From Alphaproteobacteria bacterium (GTDB lineage: Bacteria; Pseudomonadota; Alphaproteobacteria; Rhodobacterales; Rhodobacteraceae): a stretch of 37,985 nt of DNA. Location of the stretch: NCBI GenBank assembly GCA_009908405.1, contig JAAAPG010000200.1:1-37985 (forward strand). Direction: 5' to 3'. Both the position numbers and the translations under genes were made by a program. Shown here in pieces: positions 30,776 through 37,985 of the stretch (the first letter of the stretch is position 1; every line of letters starts with the position of its first letter). The notes beneath the pieces are model-generated. The model ran no database searches, had not been told where the DNA came from, and saw nothing but the letters and a program-made list of their open reading frames with translations.

Positions 30776-31543
30776 ATGCAGCTTGCGCAGGTCAGCCATG
30801 GTACTGCAGGGGCGGCACCGCCCCTGTTGGTCGTGCATGGCCTGTTCGGATCGGCCCGAAACTGGGGTGCGATCGCCAAGCGGTTGGCCAGTGATCGCCA
30901 CGTGATCGCGGTCGATATGCGCAACCATGGCGACAGCCCCTGGGACGATGCGCAGGACTACCCTGCCATGGCGGAGGATCTGGCGAAGCTTGTCAGCGAA
31001 CATGGCCAGCCGATGGATGTGCTCGGTCACTCCATGGGGGGCAAGGCCGCGATGATGCTCGCACTTGCGCGACCGGATCTGGTCAACCGCCTGCTTGTCG
31101 CGGATATCGCGCCGGTCGTTTACGCGCACACGCAACGTCCGTTGGTTGCCGCGATGCGTGGCTTGGATGTGAGCAAGCTCTCATCGCGCGCCGAAGCCGA
31201 CGCGGCACTGGCCGAGAGTGTCGCTGACCCCGGCGTGCGCGCGTTCCTGTTGCAGTCGCTGGACCTGCGCGCGACGCCGCCACGGTGGCGGCTGAACCTG
31301 GACGCACTCGACCGCGAGATGGACAAGATCACGGGCTGGCCTGACCGGGTCGACGGCAAATTCGACGGTCCCGCCCTGTTCCTGAGCGGTGCCAAATCGG
31401 ATTACCTGCTGCCAGAGCACCGCCCGGCGATCAAAGCGCTGTTTGCGGACGCGAAATTCGCCAAGATCCCGGATGCGGGCCATTGGCTGCACGCCGAGAA
31501 TCCGCGCGCGTTCGAGCAAACCGCGCGCGCGTGGTTCGATTAA
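30776..31543 (+). CDS. Alpha/beta-fold hydrolase (YbfF-like esterase)
   Basis: LLVVHGLFGSARNWGAIAKRLASDRHVIAVDMRNHGDSPW, VLGHSMGGKAAMMLAL, IPDAGHWLHAENP. Confidence 0.9.
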   Translation: MQLAQVSHGTAGAAPPLLVVHGLFGSARNWGAIAKRLASDRHVIAVDMRNHGDSPWDDAQDYPAMAEDLAKLVSEHGQPMDVLGHSMGGKAAMMLALARPDLVNRLLVADIAPVVYAHTQRPLVAAMRGLDVSKLSSRAEADAALAESVADPGVRAFLLQSLDLRATPPRWRLNLDALDREMDKITGWPDRVDGKFDGPALFLSGAKSDYLLPEHRPAIKALFADAKFAKIPDAGHWLHAENPRAFEQTARAWFD

Positions 31544-31546
31544 CGG

Positions 31547-31738
31547 TTACGCGGATTCGTTGGCAAGGATCATCTTGGCAACGATCCAGCTGGCTACCAG
31601 CCCGACGACCGTCCCCGCAGCGGCCCATGCCAGGATCGGGTTCAGCGTGTCCTGCCCGATCACCAGCGCGATCACGACGCCGATCCCGGCGCAGGTCGCC
31701 CCGGCGATACTGAAGATAAGCGAAAACAGGCGGAACAT
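31547..31738 (-). CDS. Small two-TM membrane protein
   Basis: MFRLFSLIFSIAGATCAGIGVVIALVIGQDTLNPILAWAAAGTVVGLVASWIVAKMILANESA; similar 60-aa proteins are common in Rhodobacteraceae (from memory). Confidence 0.65.
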   Translation of the reverse strand: MFRLFSLIFSIAGATCAGIGVVIALVIGQDTLNPILAWAAAGTVVGLVASWIVAKMILANESA

Positions 31739-31817
31739 GGCGACACTCCTCGGTTCGTGTATGTGGCAGAAGACTAGCAATTCGAACGTCAACCCGCCTT
31801 GATCTGGCGCAAACTGG

Positions 31818-32123
31818 TCACGTTTTGCAATCGAGGCGCGCGCGCAAGACGCCGATATCCCCGTCCACGCTATCGGGCCGCAAGCCGCAGCCCGTCGCGT
31901 CGCGCATCGCCTGCATCAGCGTTTCGCGCAACTGTCCCTTGTCGGCGTGTTTGGCAAAGCCGTGGCGAATAGCCTCGACCCGGTCATCGGCGCGCCAGAC
32001 GGTGATATCGTACCCCCCGCGCGTCAGGCGAACCGGCTCCGCCGCGCCCAGCAAGGGCGACGGGCTATCGCAGGCCGCGAGCGCCAAGACACATGCAAGA
32101 ATGGAAAGAGGATAAGTTCGCAT
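31818..32123 (-). CDS. Hypothetical lipoprotein
   Basis: Lipobox-like signal MRTYPLSILACVLALAACDSPSP; 101 aa. Confidence 0.65.
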   Translation of the reverse strand: MRTYPLSILACVLALAACDSPSPLLGAAEPVRLTRGGYDITVWRADDRVEAIRHGFAKHADKGQLRETLMQAMRDATGCGLRPDSVDGDIGVLRARLDCKT

Positions 32124-32214
32124 GCCGCGATCGTGGTCTGAAAGCGGTTAACAAGCCCTTAATACCGCCCGGCTCCGGGGGCAAAAAGCGGTTCGTGTCA
32201 AAAAACCAGCCCGG

Positions 32215-32860
32215 CCACGCCCACTCGGGAGGCGCCGGATCCCCGCCTGGAAATTGCGTGTCGCCCCAAGCGACAGCTTGATGTTGTTATAACTGCGCGT
32301 CGGCACATTGCTTTTTTGCTGTTCCAACACGACCTTGACCATCGGGGCAAATCCGCCGTTTCCAGGTGCCGCCCAGGCCAAGTTCCACCCCTGTCGCGCG
32401 CTCCACCTGCGGCAAGGGCAGCACCAAGTCGCCGCCAATATCGACGTGGCGCTGCCCGCAGCGGCGCCACGGGTTGGATTGCGGCACCATCGCGATCCGT
32501 GCCTGTCCGCGCCAAGTGTTACGCGTATCCATGGCGGCCAGGTATTCCTGCACCGCCTGTATCTCGCCAAGTGTCCGCTCTCCGGACAAGGCATCGTCGA
32601 AATGATGCCGCGCGCGCGCTTGGGCTTCGGTCAAAAACAGCGCGCGAGCCAGTTCCAGTCGAAAGCGGCCATTGGCGGGGCGCTGCGATACCAACTTCTC
32701 CAGCAGCGGTAGCGCGGCGCGCGGAGCGCCTGTTGCAAATGCACCAAGGCTTGTTGCAATTCTGCGGCATCCGCGGGATCTGGCGCGTCATCGTTTGGCG
32801 CGACGCCCTGTGACAGCGCCACGTGCCCTGTTGGCTGGCCCTGCCCCGGCTGCCGAGCAT
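32215..32860 (-). pseudogene. Decayed Slam (DUF560)-like surface lipoprotein assembly modifier
   Basis: Fragments in different frames: AELQQALVHLQQALRAP / LPLLEKLVSQRPANGRFRLELARALFLTEAQARARHHFDDALSG...YLAAMDTRNTWRGQARIAMVPQSNPW...ATGVELGLGGTW / MVKVVLEQQKSNVPTRSYNNIKLSLGATRNF. Frameshift near 32720; most of the barrel is missing. Confidence 0.6.
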
Positions 32861-33090
32861 GGCCTCACCCCGCGCCCATGACAAGCACAAGGCTTGCCGC
32901 CCGCTGCATCCCGGTCAATCCCGTCAAAATCCGCTCGATCCGATTGGCGCTCTGACGGCGCATCTCGATCACGATCGATAGAGATTAACCAACAAGTCAA
33001 CATTCCGGGCCGAACCGCCCACGGCTTAACGGTTCTTGAACCACCCATGGGCTTTTCTTGTAGCAGATCAGGCACAAACCGGGGGTCAAG

Positions 33091-33417
33091 ATGCGACAAG
33101 CCAAACGAATACGGACAACCGCCGCGGTGGCGCTCATTCGAAATGGACAGCGGGAAACGGCGCATCTATGCGATTATTCGCGAGACGGGGTCTGCCTGCA
33201 AGGGGTGCGCGGCGTGATGGCGGGCGATGTCCTGGAACTGCATTGCAAGGGCGCGCGCATCGGTGTCGAGGTGCGTTGGCTGCGCGCGAACCACGCTGGC
33301 ATGTGCTTTTTGCCGGATGGGCGTCCAAGCGAAAAGGCGCGCTTTCTGGCGGCCATTTCCCGCGGCGCAAAGCCAGCCCAAGCGGCGCGCATCTTCGGGT
33401 TTTCGGAACTGGCATAA
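33091..33417 (+). CDS. PilZ-domain protein
   Basis: MRQAKRIRTTAAVALIRNGQRETAHLCDYSRDGVCLQGVRGVMAGDVLELHCKGARIGVEVRWLRANHAGMCF; D/NxSxxG-type and RW motifs. Confidence 0.75.
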   Translation: MRQAKRIRTTAAVALIRNGQRETAHLCDYSRDGVCLQGVRGVMAGDVLELHCKGARIGVEVRWLRANHAGMCFLPDGRPSEKARFLAAISRGAKPAQAARIFGFSELA

Positions 33418-33512
33418 GGTCCGGTTGGCGGCAATGGCACGCGATGCGGCGCGCCCGAAACGCGCGCCGAGCTCAGCTTCGCAAGCCGCCGCCGGAGCGG
33501 GCACGCTGTTTT

Positions 33513-34421
33513 TCAGCCCGTGTTCTCCGCGTCATGGACTGCCCTTTCCAGATATGCCACCTGCCGGCGCACCCCCTCTGCCAGTGCATCGGCAAAGCGC
33601 GCAAGGCGCATGTTGCGTCGGTCATCGGCATGGCGGATCAGGTAGAACGCGCGCGTCAAGTGAAACTGGTCCACCAGCACGCGCCGCAGATCGGGCGCGT
33701 GGCCCAAGGCAAAATCATGCACCACCCCCAGCCCGGCACCATGGCACAGCAGGTTCAATTGCACCGGGACCGAATTGGAAGTCACTTGCGCCGTTGGCAG
33801 GTCCAGCCGCGCAAGGTAATCCAGTTCGCGGTCGAAAATCATATCTGGAATATACCCGACCAGCCGATGCTCTCGAAGATCGGACAGCCGCGCCACGGGT
33901 CCGTGTTGCGCAAGATAGGCCCGTGTCGCCGCAAAATGCAGGTGATATTCGGTTATCTTGCGCACGTCCAGACGCTGGGCTTGCGGAGCGGATACACCGA
34001 TGGCCATATCCGCTTCGCGGCGCGACAGGTTGAACAGGCGTGGCAGGGCGACGATCTGAACCTCCAGCGCGGGATGGTCCGCACAGATCTGCGCGATGAC
34101 CTGTGGCAGCAGGTAATTCGCGCAGCCATCGGGCGCGCCCAGCCGGATCTGGCCGCTCAACCCCTGCCCCGGCGCACCCGGCGCTTCGGCCGCGCGCAAA
34201 TGCGCTTGCGCGGCCTCTATATGCGGCAGCAGGCGCAGGCCCTCTTCCGTCAGCGCATAGCCTTGGTGCGAGCGTTGGAACAACCGCCGCTCGAGCCGCG
34301 TTTCCAGCCGAGAGACGCGGCGACCGACGGTCGCCGGGTCCATCTTCAACACTTGCCCCGCGCGCCCAAGGCTTGCCGCCCGCGCGAGCGCCAGAAAGAC
34401 GCGCATATCGTCCCAATCCAT
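33513..34421 (-). CDS. LysR-family transcriptional regulator
   Basis: MDWDDMRVFLALARAASLGRAGQVLKMDPATVGRRVSRLETRLERRLFQRSHQGYALTEEG HTH plus substrate-binding domain; divergent from mmsA. Confidence 0.93.
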   Translation of the reverse strand: MDWDDMRVFLALARAASLGRAGQVLKMDPATVGRRVSRLETRLERRLFQRSHQGYALTEEGLRLLPHIEAAQAHLRAAEAPGAPGQGLSGQIRLGAPDGCANYLLPQVIAQICADHPALEVQIVALPRLFNLSRREADMAIGVSAPQAQRLDVRKITEYHLHFAATRAYLAQHGPVARLSDLREHRLVGYIPDMIFDRELDYLARLDLPTAQVTSNSVPVQLNLLCHGAGLGVVHDFALGHAPDLRRVLVDQFHLTRAFYLIRHADDRRNMRLARFADALAEGVRRQVAYLERAVHDAENTG

Positions 34422-34433
34422 CTGCCCGAACCC

Positions 34434-34447
34434 TTGCAAATTTGCAA
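34434..34447. promoter_or_regulatory. Candidate LysR operator: perfect 14-bp palindrome
   Basis: TTGCAAATTTGCAA in the about 104-bp lysR/mmsA divergent intergenic region. Confidence 0.55.
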
Positions 34448-34525
34448 TACTGCATTGGTATATTGCGCCTTCCCAAGGCGAAAACGCAAGGATACTCTAC
34501 GCCCGAACAGCGATTGGAGGACGCG

Positions 34526-36025
34526 ATGGAAGAGCTTTCACATTGGATTGACGGCGCGCGCGTGGCGGGCACATCGGGCCGGTTTGCCGATGTCTACAAC
34601 CCCGCCACGGGCGAGGTGCAGGCGCGCGTGCCACTGGCCAGTCAAGCCGAGATGGACGACGCGGTCGCCCGCGCCGCAAAAGCACAGCTCGCATGGGGCG
34701 CGACCAACCCGCAAAAGCGCGCGCGCGTGATGATGGCCGCCGTGGGCCTGATAAACCGCGACATGGACAAGCTGGCGGAAAAGCTGTCCTCGGAACATGG
34801 CAAGACCTTTGTCGATGCCAAGGGCGATGTGCAGCGCGGGCTGGAGGTGATCGAATATTGCATCGGCGCGCCGCAATTGCTGAAGGGTGAATACACCGAC
34901 AGTGCCGGTCCCGGCATCGACATGTATTCCATGCGCCAGCCCTTGGGCGTGGTCGCGGGTATCACGCCCTTCAACTTTCCGGCCATGATCCCGCTGTGGA
35001 AAATGGGCCCGGCGCTGGCCTGCGGCAACGCGATGATCCTGAAACCGTCCGAGCGTGACCCGTCAGTGCCGTTGATGCTGGCCGAGATTTTCAAGGAAGC
35101 GGGCCTGCCCGATGGCGTCTTGCAGGTCGTCCATGGCGACAAGGACGCGGTCGATGCGATCCTCGACAATGACACCGTGCAGGCCGTGGGCTTCGTCGGG
35201 TCCACCCCCATCGCGCAATATATCTACGCGCGCGGCTGCGCGAACGGCAAGCGCGTGCAATGCTTTGGCGGCGCGAAGAACCACATGATCATCATGCCCG
35301 ATGCCGATATGGACCAAGCCGCCGACGCGCTGATCGGCGCGGGCTATGGCGCGGCGGGCGAACGCTGCATGGCCGTATCCGTGGCCGTGCCCGTGGGCGA
35401 CGGCACGGCGGACGCGCTGCGCGACCGGCTTGTGCCCAAGATCGAAGCGCTGAAGGTCGGGCCGTGGACGGCAGGGGACGATGTCGATTACGGCCCCGTC
35501 GTGACCGCCGCGGCGAAGGACAACATCCTGCGGCTGGTCGAAACCGGCGTGGATCAGGGTGCAGAGCTTGTGGTCGATGGCCGCGATTTCAGCCTGCAAG
35601 GTTACGAGAACGGCTTTTTCGTCGGCCCGCACCTGTTCGACCATGTGACGACCGAGATGGACATCTACCGGCAGGAGATTTTCGGCCCGGTCCTGTCGAT
35701 GGTGCGCGCGAACAGCTATGACGACGCAATCGGCATGGCGATGGACCACGAATACGGCAACGGCACCGCCATTTTCACCCGCGATGGCGACACGGCGCGC
35801 GATTTCGCGCATCGCATCAATATCGGGATGGTGGGGATCAACGTGCCGATCCCGGTGCCGCTGGCCTATCACACTTTCGGTGGTTGGAAGAAATCGGGCT
35901 TTGGCGATCTGAACCAGCACGGGCCGGACGCGTTCAAGTTCTACACCCGCACCAAGACCGTGACCTCGCGCTGGCCCAGCGGGATCAAGGAAGGTGCGGC
36001 CTTCAACTTCAAGGCCATGGACTAA
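34526..36025 (+). CDS. mmsA: CoA-acylating methylmalonate-semialdehyde dehydrogenase
   Basis: LSHWIDGARVAGTSGRFADVYNPATGEV, GITPFNFPAMIPLWKMGPALACGNAMILKPSERDPS, YGAAGERCMAVSVAV (catalytic Cys). Confidence 0.95.
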   Translation: MEELSHWIDGARVAGTSGRFADVYNPATGEVQARVPLASQAEMDDAVARAAKAQLAWGATNPQKRARVMMAAVGLINRDMDKLAEKLSSEHGKTFVDAKGDVQRGLEVIEYCIGAPQLLKGEYTDSAGPGIDMYSMRQPLGVVAGITPFNFPAMIPLWKMGPALACGNAMILKPSERDPSVPLMLAEIFKEAGLPDGVLQVVHGDKDAVDAILDNDTVQAVGFVGSTPIAQYIYARGCANGKRVQCFGGAKNHMIIMPDADMDQAADALIGAGYGAAGERCMAVSVAVPVGDGTADALRDRLVPKIEALKVGPWTAGDDVDYGPVVTAAAKDNILRLVETGVDQGAELVVDGRDFSLQGYENGFFVGPHLFDHVTTEMDIYRQEIFGPVLSMVRANSYDDAIGMAMDHEYGNGTAIFTRDGDTARDFAHRINIGMVGINVPIPVPLAYHTFGGWKKSGFGDLNQHGPDAFKFYTRTKTVTSRWPSGIKEGAAFNFKAMD

Positions 36026-36035
36026 CGGAAAAGGC

Positions 36036-36088
36036 GGAGGGGGGTGCACCCCTCGCACCCCCCGCAGGATACTTGGACAAGGATGAAG
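36036..36088. repeat. Intergenic hairpin repeat element (copy B)
   Basis: GGGGGGTGC-ACCCCTC-GCACCCCCC (36039-36063) followed by GCAGGATACTTGGACAAGGATGAAG, related to copy A tail at 10021-10042. Confidence 0.55.
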
Positions 36089-36091
36089 GGG

Positions 36092-36736
36092 TCAGTCGCG
36101 CGCACCGTCGCGAATGTCGTTGGCATAGCCGTGGTTGTGGTCGCGATGTGCGGCCTCGTCCGCGCGCACCGCAATGATCAACTCGCGCAAGCGGGCATCG
36201 GGGGCCAGCTTCCAGTAGTCGATGGCCATTTGCGGGGCAGGCACGTTTTCGACAGCACCTTTGTCGACCTGTTCAAGGTATTGCGTGTAGCTGATGACGG
36301 CCTCTTCTTCCAGGTAACCCACCACGCGATGCGCGGTCTTCGGGGCGACAAGGTAAAGCACGAAATACAGGTTGAAGAACACGCCCTGCGCGATCAGGAT
36401 AATCGCGCGTTCCAGCCAGTTGGGCTGGGCGATTTGAATAAAGGCCATCAGATGCATGCGCTCGTTTTCGGCTTCGTCCAGAAGCTCGCGGATCCAGCCC
36501 TGGTCGTCGCGAATACGGCGAATGGCCTTGAGGTGCTGCAACATGCCGCCCACCATGCCCGGCACGGCGGCGACGGTTTCCAGCACCACGGCACGGTGGC
36601 CGTAGCGCTTGGCGAAAAAGGCATCGGCGAAGACGCGCATGAATTTGACCACCCGCAGCGCGACCCGGTCCGACAGGTCGCGCGGGGCGTGGTGTTGGGT
36701 GAGGTTGATGTTTTGGTGTTCCTTGAAATCAAACAT
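36092..36736 (-). CDS. aox: Alternative oxidase (diiron quinol oxidase, AOX)
   Basis: [60 protein letters not shown] carry the AOX diiron ligand motifs. Start set to 36736. Confidence 0.92.
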   Translation of the reverse strand: MFDFKEHQNINLTQHHAPRDLSDRVALRVVKFMRVFADAFFAKRYGHRAVVLETVAAVPGMVGGMLQHLKAIRRIRDDQGWIRELLDEAENERMHLMAFIQIAQPNWLERAIILIAQGVFFNLYFVLYLVAPKTAHRVVGYLEEEAVISYTQYLEQVDKGAVENVPAPQMAIDYWKLAPDARLRELIIAVRADEAAHRDHNHGYANDIRDGARD

Positions 36737-36780
36737 CGCAATCTCCTTTCTGATATACAGATGGGCGCGCGGGTCGGGCG

Positions 36781-36794
36781 CGCAACGGGTTGCG
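36781..36794. promoter_or_regulatory. Candidate operator between aox and the hydrolase gene
   Basis: CGCAAC-GG-GTTGCG inverted repeat in a 92-bp divergent intergenic region. Confidence 0.35.
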
Positions 36795-36828
36795 ACGCTG
36801 TGCCCCATAGGCCGTGGGCGCTGGCGGC

Positions 36829-37875
36829 ATGAGCGATCTGCAAATCCGACGCGAGGGGCGCGCGGGCCGCATCACGCTGGACCGGGGCCATGCGCTGAAC
36901 GCACTGAGCTACGCGATGTGCCGCGCGATTGACGCGGCTTTGCTTGACTGGGCCGGGGATGATGCGGTCGCGCTGGTGGTGATTGACGCCACCGGTGACC
37001 GCGCGTTTTGCGCGGGCGGCGATCTGGGCGAAATGTATGCCACGGGTCGCGCGGGCGATCATTTGTATGGCCGCCGCTTCTGGGCCGATGAATACCGTAT
37101 GAATGCCCGGATCGCGGACTACCGAAAACCCATCGTGACCTTGATGCAAGGCTATACGCTGGGCGGTGGCGTGGGGCTTGGCTGCCATGCCAGCCATCGG
37201 GTCGTGTGCGAGAGCAGCCGCATCGCCATGCCGGAATGCGCCGTCGGGATCATCCCGGATGTGGGTGGCTCTCGATTGCTTGCGCGTGCGCCGGGGCGGG
37301 CGGGGGCCTATCTGGGCCTGACCGGCGCGCGCATGGGGCCGGGTTGCGCGATCTGGGCGGGGTTCGCGGACAGGTTCGTGCCACGTGCGGATTGGGCGCG
37401 ACTGTTGGCCGATCTGGTAGCGACGGGGGATGTGACCGCGATCCCGGCGCATTCCGCACCCGACAGTGCGCTTGCAGCGCAGGCGGCACGGATCGACCGG
37501 CTTTTCGCGGGGCGCACAGGGGCAGAGATCAGCGCCGCCTTGCAAGCCGATGACAGCGCCTTCGCGCAAGAGACGCGTGCGCTGTTATCGCGTGGTTCGC
37601 CCTTGGCGCAGGCTTGCGCGCTGGAGATACTGGCGAGGCTTGGCCCCGCGCCCGGAATTCGCGACGCTCTGGCGCAGGAATACCGTTTCACCCATCGCGC
37701 GACAGAGCGGTCGGATTTCCTGGAAGGCATTCGCGCCGCGATCATCGACAAGGACCGCCGCCCACGCTGGCGGCATGGCAGCTTGGCCGATGTGATTCAG
37801 GCAGAGGTTGAGGCTATGCTGGCACCGCTTGATGCGGCAGAACTGACATTCAAGACAGAGGGAGAGAGGCCATGA
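36829..37875 (+). CDS. Enoyl-CoA hydratase/isomerase family, probable 3-hydroxyisobutyryl-CoA hydrolase
   Basis: [54 protein letters not shown]; placed between mmsA and mmsB. Confidence 0.87.
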   Translation: MSDLQIRREGRAGRITLDRGHALNALSYAMCRAIDAALLDWAGDDAVALVVIDATGDRAFCAGGDLGEMYATGRAGDHLYGRRFWADEYRMNARIADYRKPIVTLMQGYTLGGGVGLGCHASHRVVCESSRIAMPECAVGIIPDVGGSRLLARAPGRAGAYLGLTGARMGPGCAIWAGFADRFVPRADWARLLADLVATGDVTAIPAHSAPDSALAAQAARIDRLFAGRTGAEISAALQADDSAFAQETRALLSRGSPLAQACALEILARLGPAPGIRDALAQEYRFTHRATERSDFLEGIRAAIIDKDRRPRWRHGSLADVIQAEVEAMLAPLDAAELTFKTEGERP

Positions 37876-37985
37876 AAATCGGGTTTATCGGCTTGGGCAA
37901 CATGGGCGCGCCGATGGCGGCCAACCTGGCCAAGGCGGGCCATGCGGTGGCGGGGTTCGACCTGGCCGCGCCTTGCCCCGATGGC
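37872..37985 (+). CDS. mmsB: 3-hydroxyisobutyrate dehydrogenase (truncated by window edge)
   Basis: ATGA overlap with the upstream gene; [38 protein letters not shown] Rossmann start. Confidence 0.85.
   Translation, partial: MKIGFIGLGNMGAPMAANLAKAGHAVAGFDLAAPCPDG

Noticed and set aside
29533-30924. 463-aa minus-strand ORF
   Set aside because: Antisense to glyA, which is unmistakable.
33036-34730. 564-aa plus-strand ORF
   Set aside because: Overlaps PilZ in another frame and is antisense to the LysR gene; no recognisable domain.
35063-36058. 331-aa minus-strand ORF
   Set aside because: Antisense to mmsA.

Overview
GC-rich alphaproteobacterial chromosomal segment, most likely Rhodobacteraceae (inferred from gene content and order). 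From left to right: a TerB-like gene (partial) and Tat-type msrB (-); dnaG and rpoD (+); an extremely acidic orphan protein (-); a long, tightly packed minus-strand dcw operon (mraZ-rsmH-ftsL-ftsI-murE-murF-mraY-murD) that runs with overlapping or near-overlapping genes into rarD, a gamma-glutamylcyclotransferase-like gene and an amidoligase-like gene; mrp/apbC (-); a small DUF1127 gene followed by six CCTCCTCCC-loop hairpins that group into three tandem CcsR/'cuckoo'-type sRNAs; two divergent flagellar blocks (fliP-fliN-fliH-fliF, and fliL-DUF6468-like-motE-like-motA-large periplasmic protein); nadK (-); glyA and an alpha/beta hydrolase (+); a decayed Slam/DUF560-like pseudogene; a PilZ-domain protein; a LysR regulator divergent from mmsA; and a bacterial alternative oxidase set within valine-catabolism genes (mmsA, 3-hydroxyisobutyryl-CoA hydrolase, mmsB partial). 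The best second-look items are the tandem CcsR-like sRNA array, an intrinsic terminator and promoter in the mraZ leader that could make an UpsM-like sRNA, the amidoligase/GGCT module coupled to murD, the tripartite poly-Asp protein, the large MotA-linked periplasmic protein with a C9 tract, and a hairpin-plus-'GTATTT..CAAGATGAAG' intergenic repeat present twice. No tRNA, rRNA, CRISPR array or transposon was recognised. All calls come from reading the sequence and ORF translations; no database search was run.
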